DNA of 64,000 bases from Annona cherimola (GCA_030490835.1 CM059974.1:3231501-3295500), one strand, 5' to 3'; shown: positions 1 through 12,645, counted from the first letter of the stretch. Translations and numbers: made by a program. Notes: generated by a model not told the origin, from the letters alone.

Positions 1-1785
1 GAACCACATGCTGCCATATGTTTCTGAGCTTGTCTTCAGAAAGAGGCTTCTGAAGGAACTCTGCTGCACCCATCTGGGGAAAACACAGATTACAACAAAG
101 ATTAAACAAGCAAGCAAAAAAGCACAATTCTATCTGATAATTGTGAATGCCTGCATCATAAAGGAGATGAGAAAACGCACCGCAATGCACTTCATCGTGG
201 TGCTGAGACAATGTGCACTGGATATCACTGAGTAATACAAATCCAATTTAATTAGAATCCAAGAGCAATGATCAAAGAAACCTCAAAACAGAAAGGTGCC
301 ATAAAACAAATAATGGAAATGATTTTATTACAAATGCTTAAAATTTTCAAAAATGGATAAATTCATTTGATTGCAATATGTCATATTACGGATTAGTTGT
401 TCTTGATAGAATGGATTAGTTATTCTAATTTGGCATAAAAATGCATCATGTGATTAGACAGAGCTTCTCAATCAGTGTCTATGCAAGGAAGGGCTGCACT
501 CACTTATGGTGGGCAATTCCTTAGCCATCTCAAGAAACTTCACACTCCCATGGTTGTCTCCCTGGCTAACCTGAAACCATAGATTTCATTTCCAAGACAT
601 CCATACACAGCAAAATTTATCCAAAATTTTGAGACATGATCACCTGCAGTGTATGTGGCCTAGGAGTTCATTACCTCTACCATAGCAACATGGAAACTAT
701 CAGGCTCTTTAGAAATGGCTTCTAATGCTTCATTCTCATTGCAAAATAATGAAACTGCAACACAATAAGCAAAATTTCCAACTGTAAGCATATGCACCAG
801 ATAAGTTAATATGAGCTACAATAGCGGTGCAGAAGGGCCCATGTTGCCAGTCCCACTTCGGTGGGAAAAAAATTTTTAATAATGATGATTAGCGCCTAAT
901 GTACAACAAAAAACCTAGTCCCCCCGCCCGAAATTCAGCATTAGGTGAATTAAAGAAGGTGAAAAGTATTGCTCATACTCTCATATTAAATAATTAGGTG
1001 GCGAAAACTACTGCTCATATCGAGTAATCATGTTAAAGGAAAGTCACAGCTATAATTGGTTGGGAAGGTCGGGCCACTATGGCCTACATTTCGCATCCAC
1101 CAATCAAGTGACCCACGCCCATATAAACAAAAATAAGTGAATAACTGAAATTAAGGGCGTGTTTGGTAATGAGTAAAAGTTGTCAAGTTAAAACTTTTCA
1201 ATCTAAAACTTTTCACTCTCCACAACTATTCTATTTTTTAATCATTTCTTCACATTTTTCTATACAACTACTCTACTTTTCAATCATTTCTACGCAACTA
1301 CCAACACAACTAACCTATCTATTTCAACTTTATCCTATTTATTCTTCATCATTACCCATATTATATCACATCATTTGACAACTTCTACTCTTTACAATTT
1401 TTTATCAAAAGTTTTATCCGTTCCCAAACACACCCTAAGAAGAATCATACAAACTTCCAAAAAAAGAATAGTAGGCAGCCACCACAAGTGGCAGAGAATG
1501 CTTCAATGACCCCCCATCTGAAACATTGAGTGCTTCTAGAATCCAAAAATGGCGAATGATAGAATGCTAGTGTATTTTGAAAACAAAGATCCAGATCTGC
1601 TGATAATTGCTGCCAAAATTTTATGAGGAAGAGGAGGAAGACACGTTTTCTTTACCAATATAATCCATTTCTTCAAGCTTTGATTTTATCTCTGAAGCAG
1701 AGACGAGGTCTTCAACGAGGAGCAGGACGCGAAGGCCTTTCGGGAAGTCCTTCCAGCCGAGCAGATCATCCGCAGAGCAAACCAT
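1..1785 (-). CDS. APRR2: APRR2-like two-component response-regulator-like protein, 5' part (runs off left edge)
   Basis: Five coding exons are read on the minus strand: 1785-1656, 754-675, 570-504, 227-181 and 73-1. All have GT donors and AG acceptors and the phases agree, giving about 132 residues. The protein starts [20 protein letters not shown] and forms a receiver-like domain, with motifs [36 protein letters not shown] and [19 protein letters not shown]. This matches the N-terminus of plant APRR2 (GLK2-like), a nuclear pseudo-response regulator with a C-terminal GARP/MYB-like domain that lies outside the window. The usual phospho-accepting Asp at the end of beta-3 appears to be Glu (VAMVE), as expected for a pseudo-receiver. 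Each exon is too short to show as a long ORF. APRR2 homologues affect pigment and plastid traits in fruit crops, which is family knowledge and not shown here. Confidence 0.9.
1155..1435 (+). mobile_element. Tourist/Harbinger-like MITE, intact, inside APRR2 intron 1
   Basis: 281 bp with terminal inverted repeats GGGCGTGTTTGG / CCAAACACACCC and a TAA target duplication at 1152-1154 and 1436-1438. The interior carries the family's recurring blocks (AAAACTTTTCAATCTAAAACTTTTCACTC and CTAACCTATCTATTT, split by A/T-rich DNA). It lies in the 901-bp first intron of the APRR2-like gene. No transposase is encoded. Confidence 0.88.
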
Positions 1786-2329
1786 AGCTGGTTTCGCATC
1801 GTTTCTCAGGTAGCAATGGGACGACTTAGACCGAAGTCAGTGTTCAACATCTCAATAGTCCATCATGAAGCACAAAAGCTGCCAGCCAAAACACAAAAAC
1901 AAATCCAAAAAAGGGCAAAAAAAAATTCAGAATCCTGTACGATAATCCATTGATTTCAAATTATGGAAATACCCAACCCTGTTTTCACTAAATAAGTTCT
2001 CAACAATCCATTTTTGAAATGGACACTGGCAAAATTCTCTGAAGAAACTCTCACTTTTGTTAGAGTGTAGTAAGTTAAGAAAACCCAACTAGCATGTTAC
2101 TGAAACTAATCAAACCATGCGAAGAATCTGGAAATCTTAGGAAAGGAAAAGTAACTAATCAAACCATGAGAAGAATCTGGAAATCTTAGGAAAGGAAAAG
2201 CAGGGTGAGGGGGAAACATAACCAGTGGAAGGAGGTGAACATGCAAAGGAGACATACTAATGAAGAAATAAATATCCAAAAGATGCAAGGAAAAATCAAG
2301 GGACAAAAAAAAGACTTCCTTTCTCATAG

Positions 2330-2465
2330 AACCTTTAAGAACTGAGTAAAGGCAGAGAGAGAAAGAGAAGCAGCCTCTCAGACCTCTGAAGAGAGTGAAA
2401 TGTCTTTGCTCTTCTTCTTCTTCTTCTTCAGAGAGAGGGAGAGGGAGAGACGAATTTAGTGCGGT
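2330..2465 (-). promoter_or_regulatory. Likely 5' leader or promoter-proximal GA/CTT-rich tract of the APRR2-like gene
   Basis: On the minus strand this stretch is rich in GAA and GAG/CTC repeats (CTTCTTCTTCTTCTTCTTC at about 2412-2430, then GAGAGGGAGAGGGAGAGA). Such tracts are common in plant 5' untranslated exons. It lies about 600 bp upstream of the ATG at 1785, so a 5' UTR intron is likely, but I could not fix its splice sites. The 134-codon ORF across it is low-complexity and not judged coding. Confidence 0.35.
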
Positions 2466-3085
2466 CGCTGGTGTTTTCACGTAGTGTAGCTGTCGGCTGC
2501 TACGGACCACAGAATATGCAAAAGCTTACAGCTTCAGCCACTTGCAAGGGTGGAAATTTTATACAGTGTTTCGGGGGCTCGTCGACGTCTCAAAAACAGC
2601 TGCAGAAAAAAATGCATGAAGCTCTTTTTTTTTCCTTTTTTTTTTTTTATGAAAAATGCATCCAGCTCTTAGTATCTCCAAACATACAGAACTTGAAAAG
2701 CAAAGAAAAAACCCAGCAAACCTACGATGTAATTAATTATATCTAGCTCAGCGATACCATACGCAATTTAGTGCTGGCGGGAAAATAATATTTTTCTATT
2801 TTTATCTTTTTAATAAATGCATGCACGGGTCTACCTAGATCTTTCCTTGCGGGTAACTTGGCCATTTTTATCCGCGTCCTTTTTATTTTCGAAAATAAAA
2901 ATTGCTGAATAAATTGAAAAAAATCATTAAATTAGACACGAGTCAAGATCGAGGAGTGACGGTGTGACATACGTATTTATAAAAAATAAAATAAGACTTT
3001 TTGGCAGCCCCTGTGGGATACTGACCATTATATGAAAGTAAGATACTCATATTGAAAAATAATAATAATTTTTTTTCAATACTAA

Positions 3086-3365
3086 GGGTATGTTTGGCAA
3101 TGGTTAAAAAATATAAGTTAAAACTTGTCGATCTAAAATTTTTCACTCTTCACAACTATTATATTTTTTAATTATTTTTTTCACATTTTCCTATATAACT
3201 ACCTTATTTTTCAATCATTTCTACACAATTACCCACACAACTAACCAATTTATTTTAACTTTATCATTTTTACTACTCATATTATTCTTATCATATCACA
3301 TCATTTGACAACTTTTACGCTTCGAAACTTTTCATCAAAAATTTTACACATTCTCAAACACGTCT
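3086..3365 (+). mobile_element. Tourist-like MITE, near intact
   Basis: 280 bp starting GGGTATGTTTGG and ending CAAACACGTCT, flanked by TAA (3083-3085 and 3366-3368). Same family and orientation as the copy at 1155. Confidence 0.8.
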
Positions 3366-3681
3366 TAAAATGATCAGAAACCGAAAATTATAAGTAATAA
3401 TAAGAAAGACTTATCATTCTAAAAATACGCAAATATCAGACCGTTAAAATTTACGATGCTTCAATCAGTAATATGAGTAATAATAAGTACTCTGTCATTA
3501 TTTTTTAGTAGACTAATATTCCAAGATGCTTCAATCAGGAGCTTGGTTTACGTCTGAATTTACGAGCGACTCTGGATTGAGAAAGGTTTCAAAAGGAGGA
3601 CTTTTTTGTCCGGACTGACAGCATAGCACGAGGTAAAAAAATTATTTATGGAATTACGCTTCTAGTTGTTCTAGACCATAA

Positions 3682-3971
3682 GGGTGTGTTTGTTTGAGAT
3701 ATAAACGTGTTAACCAAAACTTTTCAATCTAAAACTTCTCACTCTTCATAACTATTCTATTTTTAATTATTTTTTCATATTTTTCTATACAAACTAACAT
3801 ACTTTTCAATTATTTCTACACAACTATCCATACAACTAACCTATCTATTTTAACTTTATTCTCTTTACTCCTCATCATTACCCCTATTATATCACATCAT
3901 TTTCTATCAATGTGACAACTTCTACCTCAAAAACTTTTCAACAAAAGTTCTACCTCCAACCAAACACACCC
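3682..3971 (+). mobile_element. Tourist-like MITE, intact
   Basis: 290 bp with ends GGGTGTGTTTG / CAAACACACCC and TAA duplications at 3679-3681 and 3972-3974. It contains the family block CTAACCTATCTATTTTAAC. Confidence 0.86.
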
Positions 3972-4477
3972 TAAGTCATTTATTTTCTAGTTCTAGACCA
4001 TCTAAGTCATTTATATGAAGTATCTTATGTAAATTTTATAGATCGACCTAACGAATAACAGTTTCGATATGTGTATTTTTAAAACGACTTTGAATATATG
4101 TGTATTTTGGTCATTTTCAACGTGCGAAAATGACTATAATATCCCTGTTTTCAAAAATTAAGAAATATATACACATTTCAAAATTGATAAAACTTGTGTT
4201 TATAAATTATATACATTAAGATTAATAGTTTCATAAAAAAAAAATTTAAAAAAACAATATTTGACCAACTTGTTTTCGAAGATCGGCACCCTAGTATGTT
4301 GGGTTAAACTTATATGAGTTTACTAGGATTTCTTAGAATTTAACCGAAATTAAATGAAATTAAGAAATTGATATAATAATAATTATTATATATTTAGTTA
4401 TCTAGGAAAATTACCCTACAATATATTTGTACATCAATTTATATAATAAACTTCTCGTAATCTATTTAATGGCTTTT

Positions 4478-4890
4478 CTCAAATATATCTATTACATATA
4501 TATACTTATAATTTTTTCAAAATTCCAAATATAGTCACTATATTTGCATTTATACCAAAAATGCTCATTTCACAAAAAAATATTAATTAAATTTTTGTAA
4601 ATACCCAAATACTCATATTATAAATTAATAAATGATGAAATGAAAGTAGTGCTCTCTAAATTTAGAAGTCATGTGCAATTAGGACATCGGTGAATTATAA
4701 TTTTCAATTTTTTCAATTTCATCATAAATTTGAAAAGCATATTAATAATTTTGCATATTAACTAATGACTTTAACTTACATAATAAATATTTTTTGAATT
4801 AACTGCAAATATAGTGGTATATTTAAATTTTTAGAAACATTATAAGTATATTTAAAATTACAATCAAACTTAGTAGATATATTAGGGAAG
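4478..4890. mobile_element. Degenerate relative of the 5443-5886 Mutator-like MITE
   Basis: Shares ordered blocks with the element at 5443-5886: CCAAATATA.TCACTA, TACCAAAAATG.TC, TTAGAA.TCAT.TGCAA.TAGG, and a closing run of A/T with ATATA. Its ends GGCTTTTCTCAAATATATCT / AGATATATTAGGGAAGCC are roughly inverted. I could not find a clean target duplication. Confidence 0.5.
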
Positions 4891-4904
4891 CCCGTGATTT
4901 AATT

Positions 4905-5040
4905 TGGTAAAACAAGGCATTAACTTAGTGGTATTACATTAGGTATATAAGTGTGAGATCCCAGTATCAAATCCAGAAGGAAGTGTTGTCTCCGTGTAAT
5001 GTAATAATAAATTAATTTAATTTTGACTATTTTAATTAAT
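4905..5040 (+). mobile_element. Possible SINE-like tRNA-derived fragment
   Basis: TTAACTTAGTGG at about 4920 resembles a pol III A box. GAGATCCCAGTATCAAATCC about 40 bp further on resembles a B box (GGTTCAAATCC type). An A/T-rich tail follows. No target duplication was found, so this is a suggestion based on motif spacing only. Confidence 0.3.
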
Positions 5041-5104
5041 CTTCTTTTAAGTTGATGAAAAATTTCAATTTTTGATCAAATCCAGAAGGAAGCGTTGTCA
5101 TCAT

Positions 5105-5372
5105 TAAAATTTTTGATGAAAATTTTGGGACAGAAGTTGTCAAATTAATAAAAAATAATGTGATATAATAAGGGTAATAATGAAGAGTAAATAAAATAAA
5201 GTTAAAATAAATAGGTTAGTTGTATGGATAGTTGCGTACAAATAATTGAAAAGTATGATAGTTTGTATAGAAAATATAAAAAATAATTAAAAAATAAAGT
5301 AGCTATGAAGAGTGAAAAGTTTTGAAATGAAAAATTTTGATTGATATTTTTTTGTCCCAAACAAACACACCC
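5105..5372 (-). mobile_element. Tourist-like MITE, one end eroded
   Basis: Minus-orientation copy ending CAAACAAACACACCC at 5372. It carries the family blocks AAGTTGTCAAATTA, GTGATATAATAAGGGTAATA and AATAGGTTAGTTGTATGGATAG. The opposite inverted repeat is not recognisable. Confidence 0.65.
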
Positions 5373-5442
5373 TATATGTTGGGCTATTTGCAACCCAAAA
5401 ATAATTTTTTTATATAAAAATACATGTTTCATTTAGATTTTT

Positions 5443-5886
5443 GAGTTTTTCCAAATATATTCACTACGTTTGAACTCTATTTCCAAACATACCAACTATA
5501 TTTTCAAATTTTCAAATATACTCATTACATTTGTAGTTAATACAAAAAATGTTCGTTCCATTAAAAAACGTTAGTTAAATTTTTATAAATATATAAAATA
5601 ATCATGTTAAAAATAATAAAAAATAAAAGAAAATAAAATTACAGATTTCCAAATTTAGAACTCATATGCAAGTAGGGCATTGGTGAGTTATAACATTCAA
5701 GTTTTGGATTATGCCCAAGATTTAAGAGGCAGATTAGTAATTTTACGTGTTAACTACCGGCATTAACTCCGATCAGGTGTTTTTGAGATTAGCTGCAAAT
5801 ATAATTGGTATATCTAAGACTTTAAAAATATAGTGGGTATATTTGATATTAGAGTCAAATGTAATTGGTATATTTAAGAAAAACCC
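5443..5886. mobile_element. Mutator-like MITE with exact 9-bp target duplication
   Basis: 444-bp element starting GAGTTTTTCCAAATATATTC; its other end, read in reverse complement, starts GGGTTTTTCTTAAATATACC. The 9-bp direct repeat TAGATTTTT flanks it exactly at 5434-5442 and 5887-5895. A 9-bp duplication with long imperfect inverted repeats is typical of non-autonomous Mutator-superfamily elements. It has no coding capacity. Confidence 0.8.
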
Positions 5887-5895
5887 TAGATTTTT

Positions 5896-7119
5896 ATACC
5901 TAGAGAATTTGTAGATTTTGAATTTTTGAAAAATAAAGAAGGCATGACACATGTATCCGTCCTTTTATTTTTAAAAAACTAAATAATACTAAATGAATTT
6001 AAAAAGAAATTAAAGGTCATTCATAATAATTGAATTATTGAATAAAGCTTTATGATCTACTGCAACCGCGTTACATGGGCTTGGCTTTTTAAACTGAAGA
6101 AGTGTTTTTTTAAATATAAATCGTTTATTGTTTTCATTTGTAAGTATTTATTTACGGCATAAATATCATTTTAACTGGAAAATTATATGCTTTAAAATTT
6201 TAATATCCTTTGAGAATGAATTTATGACTGTTAAAAAATTTTCGATAAAGACTATTAAAATTTAAAGTGAATACATATCATAAAAAATTTTCAACTTATA
6301 TGATTTTTATACCCGTAAACAAATTCATACGGAGGAATATTATAAGGCTTTAGATTTTTTTAAAAAAAAAATTAGATTTAGAAAATCGAAAGGGTGCATG
6401 AAGATCAAGGATTGCATTAGGTCATTACCCTTAATAAAAACCCAACCTTGGGTAGTTGGGTGCCATCAAATAAGATTCGGAGAGGTCGGCTATTTATGTG
6501 CACAAAAAAGGAGACTCGAATCATGGATGCATCCACCACAAGCGGACTCACAGATTCTCAGTGTTGTCTAATTTTATTTAATGACATATTATTCCTATAG
6601 TAAATATTAAATTATATTTGATGACACAAGAAACAAAGTAGCTTCTGGTGAATATTAAATTTCTATGACAAACGAAATTTGCTAATAAAAATATTATATT
6701 TTAAATAATTTGTACATTTAAGTGGACGATGCTTTTGGTAATGTGAAAAATAAGTGTGTAAACTTTTCCGTACTATTTTATTTTAAGATTTTGGAAATAC
6801 TTGGGAGTATACCAAAAGATCGAATGAGGTGAGAAATTAATGAAGAGAAGTTATTGTACAGTAATAAATAAATTTCATATCAAGAATAAGAAAAGTAATA
6901 TTGGAAATGGAAAAAGTAAAATGATTATTTGTTTAAAAATGAAAACTTTTATAAGAAATGAGAAATTCTCTTGAAATGAAAAATCTCAACCATATTCACA
7001 TTTCATTTCATCCGTTGGTACGCTCATCAGGCTCTTAATTGGGCTCTTAACTGCCCGTAACTTGTATTTGCAGACACACTTTCATATTTCTTGGACCGAA
7101 GGGTTATTCACCAATTTAT
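5896..7119. other. Intergenic, no gene seen
   Basis: A/T-rich DNA with frequent stops in all frames. Short degenerate repeat pieces occur, but I found no splice-linked exons, RNA gene or well-bounded element. Confidence 0.6.
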
Positions 7120-8305
7120 TATGTTTTATTTGGGAAGTGATAAAGTTTTTAGAAAAAAAATTATGTAAAGATTTTTGAAATAAAAATAAAATGTTATAAT
7201 ATGATAAGAGTAATAATAACAAGGAGTAATAAGAATAAAGTTGGAATATATTGGTTAATTATATAAATGGTTGTGCAGAAATAATCGAAAAATAAGGTTG
7301 CTGGATAAGAAAATGTGAATAAATAATTAAAAATAGAATGATTGTTGACAGTAAAAAGTTTTCAGTGTATCAGGCTAAATGCAACCGAGTGTATTTAACT
7401 TATTTTTTTATTTGTTAGAACTTTTAACTAAAATGCCATTGTTTTTAAATTTTTCAATAAAATTTATAAATCTCCAAAAATAATAAAACTTGATATATGT
7501 ACCCGAATGCATAGTATAATAATTCATGTTTGCTTGAGAACAAAAGTTTTCAAATCTAAACTTTTCTTTTTTCATAATTATTATATTTTTTAATTATTTC
7601 TTTACATTTTCCTTCGCGATTATCTCACTTTTCAATCATTTTGACACAATTACTTATACATTTAACTTATTTATTTTTACTTCATTATCTTTATTCATCA
7701 TTATTATCTCTTTATGTCATATTATTTTCTCTCATTCTAAAAATTTTTACACAAAAATTTTTATCACTTTCAAACACAAACACATGGTGTGTTTGGTTTG
7801 GCTAAAAAAATATCAATCAAAACTTTTCAATTAAAAACCTTTCTTTCTATAATTATCATATATTTAATTATTTTTTCATATTTTCCTAAACAAAGTAACT
7901 TCCTTTTTAATTATTTAAGCACAACTATTTATACAACTAACCTATCTATTTTAAATTTATTCTGTTTACACCTTATTATTATCCATATCATATCACATCA
8001 TTTTCTATTAGTTTAACATCGTTATTTCAAAAAAAAAAATTACGCTGCAATGACAAAAAAAATGTCAAGTTAAAACTTTTCAATCTAAAACGTTTTCTCT
8101 TCGTAACTACCCTATTTTTTAATTATTTATTTACATCTTTTTATAAACTACTTTACTTTCTAATTATTTATACAACTAACTCATTTATTTTAATTTAATT
8201 ATTTTTACTCCTTATCATTACTTCTATCATATCACACGTTAACTTAAAATTCAAAAACTTTTAACTTAAAAATTTTTCAACGTAAAAGTTTTATCACTTG
8301 GCCGA
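7120..8305. mobile_element. Cluster of four degenerate Tourist-like MITE copies
   Basis: Four eroded copies lie almost head to tail: about 7120-7370 (minus), 7521-7780 (plus), 7786-8040 (plus, starting GGTGTGTTTGGTTTGG) and 8062-8305 (plus, partial). Each carries the family order of blocks: AAAACTTTTCAATCTAAAAC, TTTTTAATTATTT, ACAACTA, CTAACCTATCTATTT and CATATCACATCA. Ends and duplications are mostly lost. Small ORFs here (for example 7789-8016) are translations of the repeat. Confidence 0.65.
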
Positions 8306-9800
8306 CATTGTCACAACGATGCACGGAAAATTCTTCTTGGAAAAAAAAATTTTTGTAGTACCGATGAGCCATGAGCATGTCAGAATCGGTGTGGAGAAAT
8401 CGCGTCCGCTGCTGAGACGAACGAAAGTACCGCGTCACGAGAGCTGCGGGTGCGCGGCTCCATACATCACGAGACGAGCAGCCGCAGATGAATAACCTGT
8501 GGACGACTCGGATCCGATGCTGGCGCGACGATGACATGGGATGGAAAAGGTACGATTTTATGGTGGAAGTTGATAGAAGTTGTATGTAAAATGAAGAGAG
8601 AACGTTATTATTTTTCAAGAATAAAAAAAAAAAAAAAAGAGTTTCGGAAGAAGAAATTACGCTGTATTCTCGTCTCATTTCTATCCCATGAAAGTTGGTT
8701 GTTAAACCGGCAAAATAGGGTAGCTGCTCAGCATGCAATCCAACTGCAAAATATCCGGAACCTGTTTTCTAATTACTAATCAGGCAAATCGAATAAAAGA
8801 GATAGTTGGCGGCAAGTCTTGTTTCAATCCGATCAGAACAGGTATGGAAGAGCAACCTCTTTAATAAATGAGTGAAAAGCAAGTTGACATTAATTGGAAT
8901 ATTTGACCACGTAGGGTAATAAAAGTCTTCCTTTTGGTTCATGTTCTTTTCAGGATCTTAAGGTTTCTTTGGACGTGACACATTAATTACACAAAGATGA
9001 TATAATTTTCTTCTTTCTCTTTTTAAAATTTTTTTGTTTACTACTTCCAACAACAACCGGGAGGGCATCCATATTGTAGAACTAATCTCATAATTTTGTC
9101 CCATTATAATGATTATATTGAAATGTAATCCAAATACTTCATTTAGAATAATTTAGTTGGCTTATAATTCAAATTGCTTTCAATTTAAACTTTCATATGA
9201 GTTACTCACCGCAATAAATTCCATTTTATAAAGTCGATCGTTTAGTTACACGCAACACATATATTTGGTTGCATTACATAGATATGTTTTAATTATAATT
9301 AATTATGTAAATACAAATTTTTTTGTTGTCTTGGAACAGTGGCATTAGTGTAGCATTTTTCCAATAGCCAAAAGCAATGCCGAACAGGCATTTTTTAAAA
9401 TTTAACTGCAAATACTAATAAAACTTTGCCTTCAATTAATATAAGATTTAATTGCATTTTGTGCAATGATTACAATTTGTAAGGTAAAATCAACTTAATA
9501 AGATTGTTTGATTATTATCTCAATTTTATACTTTTTAGTTCCGGCCAATTCAATTTTTTGCATCATTTCTTTGATTAACATGTCACAAATTATATCAGTC
9601 AAAACTCTCAATATAATATAGAGTTCTAAAGTATATTCTTCAACTAATCTTCTTGAATTTTAGTTTGCTATGGTCAATTTAAAATTGTTGACTAATTTTA
9701 TGAGTATATGGCTTGTAAACATAAATATGAAAGTAAGTTACTCATTAAACATCACGGTTCATGAAAAGGAATCTCATTTATTATTATTATTATTTGAAAT
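8306..9800. other. Intergenic, no gene seen
   Basis: 8.3-8.5 kb is slightly richer in G/C and has overlapping short ORFs on both strands, including a 153-codon minus ORF. The sequence shows no domain, no conserved-looking motif and no splice-linked partner exon. The remainder is A/T-rich. Confidence 0.55.
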
Positions 9801-9805
9801 TTTCT

Positions 9806-10030
9806 TTTATGAAACTCTTAATCAATATGTATTTAATCTATGATCCAAATTTTACTATTTTTGAAAATATACATACATTTTTTAGTTTTAAAAATAGAGA
9901 AATTTCGGTTATTTTTAAATGACTAAACTACTCATATTCTCGAAAACAAAAAAATATATATACATTTATAAAAATGGTGAAAGTTGGGTTGCCTATTAAA
10001 TACGCATAAATTAAGAGTTTTATACAGATA
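9806..10030. mobile_element. Foldback fragment of the 44,513 Mutator-like family
   Basis: Contains the inverted pair ACTCTTAATCAATATGTATTTAA near the start and TTAAATACGCATAAATTAAGAGTTTTATA near the end, around an A/T-rich centre. This is the same internal foldback seen in the element at 44,513-44,825. Confidence 0.5.
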
Positions 10031-10651
10031 ATAAAAAAGGTGATTTCCAGTCCGATGCATTAAAACAAACCCTTGGATTAGTATTATCCATTGCCATTGC
10101 ATCGTTTTCATAAAATAATATTATCCACGAGAACCTTTTTCCACCAATTTTACCATAGCAGTGATTCCTTAAAAACCGTGGTCCGGTTCTGCCGTGAAGA
10201 GTCAAGAGTCATGCATGAAGATACCGTAGTGGGAGCCAGTCTACGAACGGTCTCGATCATCAAGGAAAAACCAACTTTTGCCTCTTGAAAAGGATATCCC
10301 ACGAAAGGGCCAGCTAATTGTGTGCCACAACCACAACTGCCCTATCTTTCTTTATTTTGTTGGATTATGATGAAGACCCGAAATGAAAATTTTTATGCTA
10401 TATTTTTTAGATTATTTCTTTTCGTATTTGATTTATTTTCAGTTCTATCCAGACACTGAGGAAATATGACACACGTCATAATTAATTTTTTAATACTATT
10501 TGATACACATATATCATTTTTATTCTCTATTTTCCTTAAATCAAACATACCTCATATTAAAAAGCTGATTTGTTGATTCTCAACCTAACAAGTACACCAC
10601 CAAAAATTACTGTTAACTATACAAAATTTCTTTGATGCATAAGATACGTAA

Positions 10652-10941
10652 AGTGCGTTTGTTTGGGGCAAAAAAATATCAACCAAAACTTTTCAATTCA
10701 AAACTTTTCATTTTCCATAACTATTCTATTTTTTAATTATTTTTTCACATTTTCCTATACAAACTATCCTATTTTTAATCATTTCTACACAACTACTCAT
10801 ACAACTAACCTATCTATTTTAACTTTATTCTCTTTACTCCTCATTATTACTCCTATTATATCACATCATTTTCTATCAATTTGACAACTTCTCCTTCAAA
10901 AACTTTTAATCAAAAGTTTTACCCCTAACAAAATACACCCG
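10652..10941 (+). mobile_element. Tourist-like MITE with TAA duplication
   Basis: 290 bp with TAA at 10649-10651 and 10942-10944. The 5' end is drifted (AGTGCGTTTGTTTGG) and the 3' end is AAATACACCC. The interior blocks match the family closely. Confidence 0.8.
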
Positions 10942-11144
10942 TAATTTGTTGTTTTAATTAAAATTATTTTGATAGGCAGTAGTATTTTTTTTTTTCCTAT
11001 TTATTTGGGGGGGCTGTACGGGAGGTGGGTTGTCAGAAGCAAAAGACTGCTCCAAAAAGCTGCGCCGGACGCAGCCTTAGAGCCTGTCTGGCACCGATTA
11101 TTAGGGGATAAATTTCAAAACGTGCGTATATTTCAATCATAAGT

Positions 11145-11223
11145 GTTTTAGATGCCTAAGCTTGACTAATATTGGTATGTAAAGAGCTACGAAAGTACGA
11201 GATCCAAGATTCAAATGTTGGAT
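11145..11223 (+). mobile_element. Possible SINE-like fragment
   Basis: CTTGACTAATATTGGTATG followed about 30 bp later by GAGATCCAAGATTCAAATG resembles the A-box and B-box spacing of tRNA-derived SINEs and of the candidates at 4905 and 23,650. Weak, motif-only evidence. Confidence 0.25.
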
Positions 11224-11224
11224 A

Positions 11225-11497
11225 GGGTGTGTTTAGAAAATAATAAAAAAATTTACGTAAAAATTATTAAATTAGTAGAAAATAATATGATATGATAGAA
11301 TAATGATGATAGGTAAAGATAATAAAGTTATAATAAATAAGTTTGTTGCATATATAATTATATAAAAATGATTAAAAATAAGATAGTTTGTATAAGAATA
11401 TATAAATAAATAATTAAAAAATATAGTAGTTGTAAAAAGTGAAAAGTTTTGAATTTAAAAATTTTAAGTGAAAAATTTTACTTATCGCGGCACACCC
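11225..11497 (-). mobile_element. Tourist-like MITE, drifted
   Basis: Starts GGGTGTGTTTAG and ends GGCACACCC. It has family blocks in minus orientation (GATATGATAGAATAATGAT, AAAGTTATAATAAATAAG). No clean target duplication remains. Confidence 0.6.
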
Positions 11498-12384
11498 ACA
11501 TAATTGACGAAAGAGAAATCGAAACAACATATATTACCTGGATTGATTTTATCCAAATTAAATTGCTTCATCATCCTCTATTTAAGTTTTCTTTGTATTT
11601 AGCATAATAGAAAGTATAATAGATATCAATAAAATATGTCTTTTAACTAATTTTTGCAGATAAGAGCGTGATAAATAACAGGCGCGTATAACTTAAAAAA
11701 GTACATTTTAATTAAAAATAAATTAACATAATTACAAATACAGATAATAATTTTAAAAAATGAAAATTCTCAAGATTATTACCTGTAACAAGGTCTCTTA
11801 AAAGAGCGGTTATTATCCCCTCTTTCCATTGGAAAATCCAAACAGATCTAAAGGCATACATCCGGGGGGAGCACCGACAGTGAAAGTCATGGAATTTTTT
11901 GCAGTTTGACAGTTATGGCGTGTGTGGATAATCACAAGTCCAAAGTAGCAAGTCTTTTATTTTTATTTTTTTCTAAGGGCAAGTCTTTTAATTTTTCCGA
12001 ATTGGAAAAAAATGCCTCGCCGTTTATCTCAACTAATGGACGACGACTATTCATTCCGTCATGATCAGTTCTTGCCTTCTTTGGAGGCTTATCCATTTCC
12101 ACGAACATGACTCGTGACTTACCGCTCTTTCATAAATGCTGCCCTGCTTTTGCCTGTCCCCTCTCGTACGTTTGCTTTTCTGCTTCCTGATATACTGAAA
12201 TAATTAGACTATTCAGAAATTTTTTTCAAAAAAAATAATAATAATAAATAGAGCCTGTAGGCATGTACAATTGCCGCATGCACGTTGCCGTTTTGCAGAA
12301 TAGTCCTTATAAGCTTAGTTCAATAGTCTCCTATAAAAAAAAATAAATAGTGGGGTTGCTGTGCAAAAGTTCGAAGCTTACTGA

Positions 12385-12645
12385 GGATGTGTTTGTTTAC
12401 ACATAAACTTTTCAAACTAAAATTTTTTAATCTAAAACTTTTCACTCTCTATAATTATCCTATTTTTAATTATTTTTCCATATTTTCTTATATAAATATC
12501 CTATTTTTCGATCATTTATATGTAGCTACTCACATTACAAATATGTCTATTTTAATATTATTCTCCTTACTCTTCATTATTAACTATATCATGTTATATC
12601 ATTTTCTCTCATTTAAAATTTTTTTATTTGTTTTATAAAATGCGA
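12385..12645 (+). mobile_element. Tourist-like MITE, 3' end lost
   Basis: Begins GGATGTGTTTGTTTAC and keeps AAACTTTTCA, TTTTCACTCTCTATAATTATCC and TATCATGTTATATCATTTTC. The 3' inverted repeat is not visible. Confidence 0.55.

Noticed and set aside
8277..8738. 153-codon minus ORF and overlapping plus ORFs
   Set aside because: No recognisable domain, includes a translated poly-A run, and ORFs are open on both strands; kept as intergenic.
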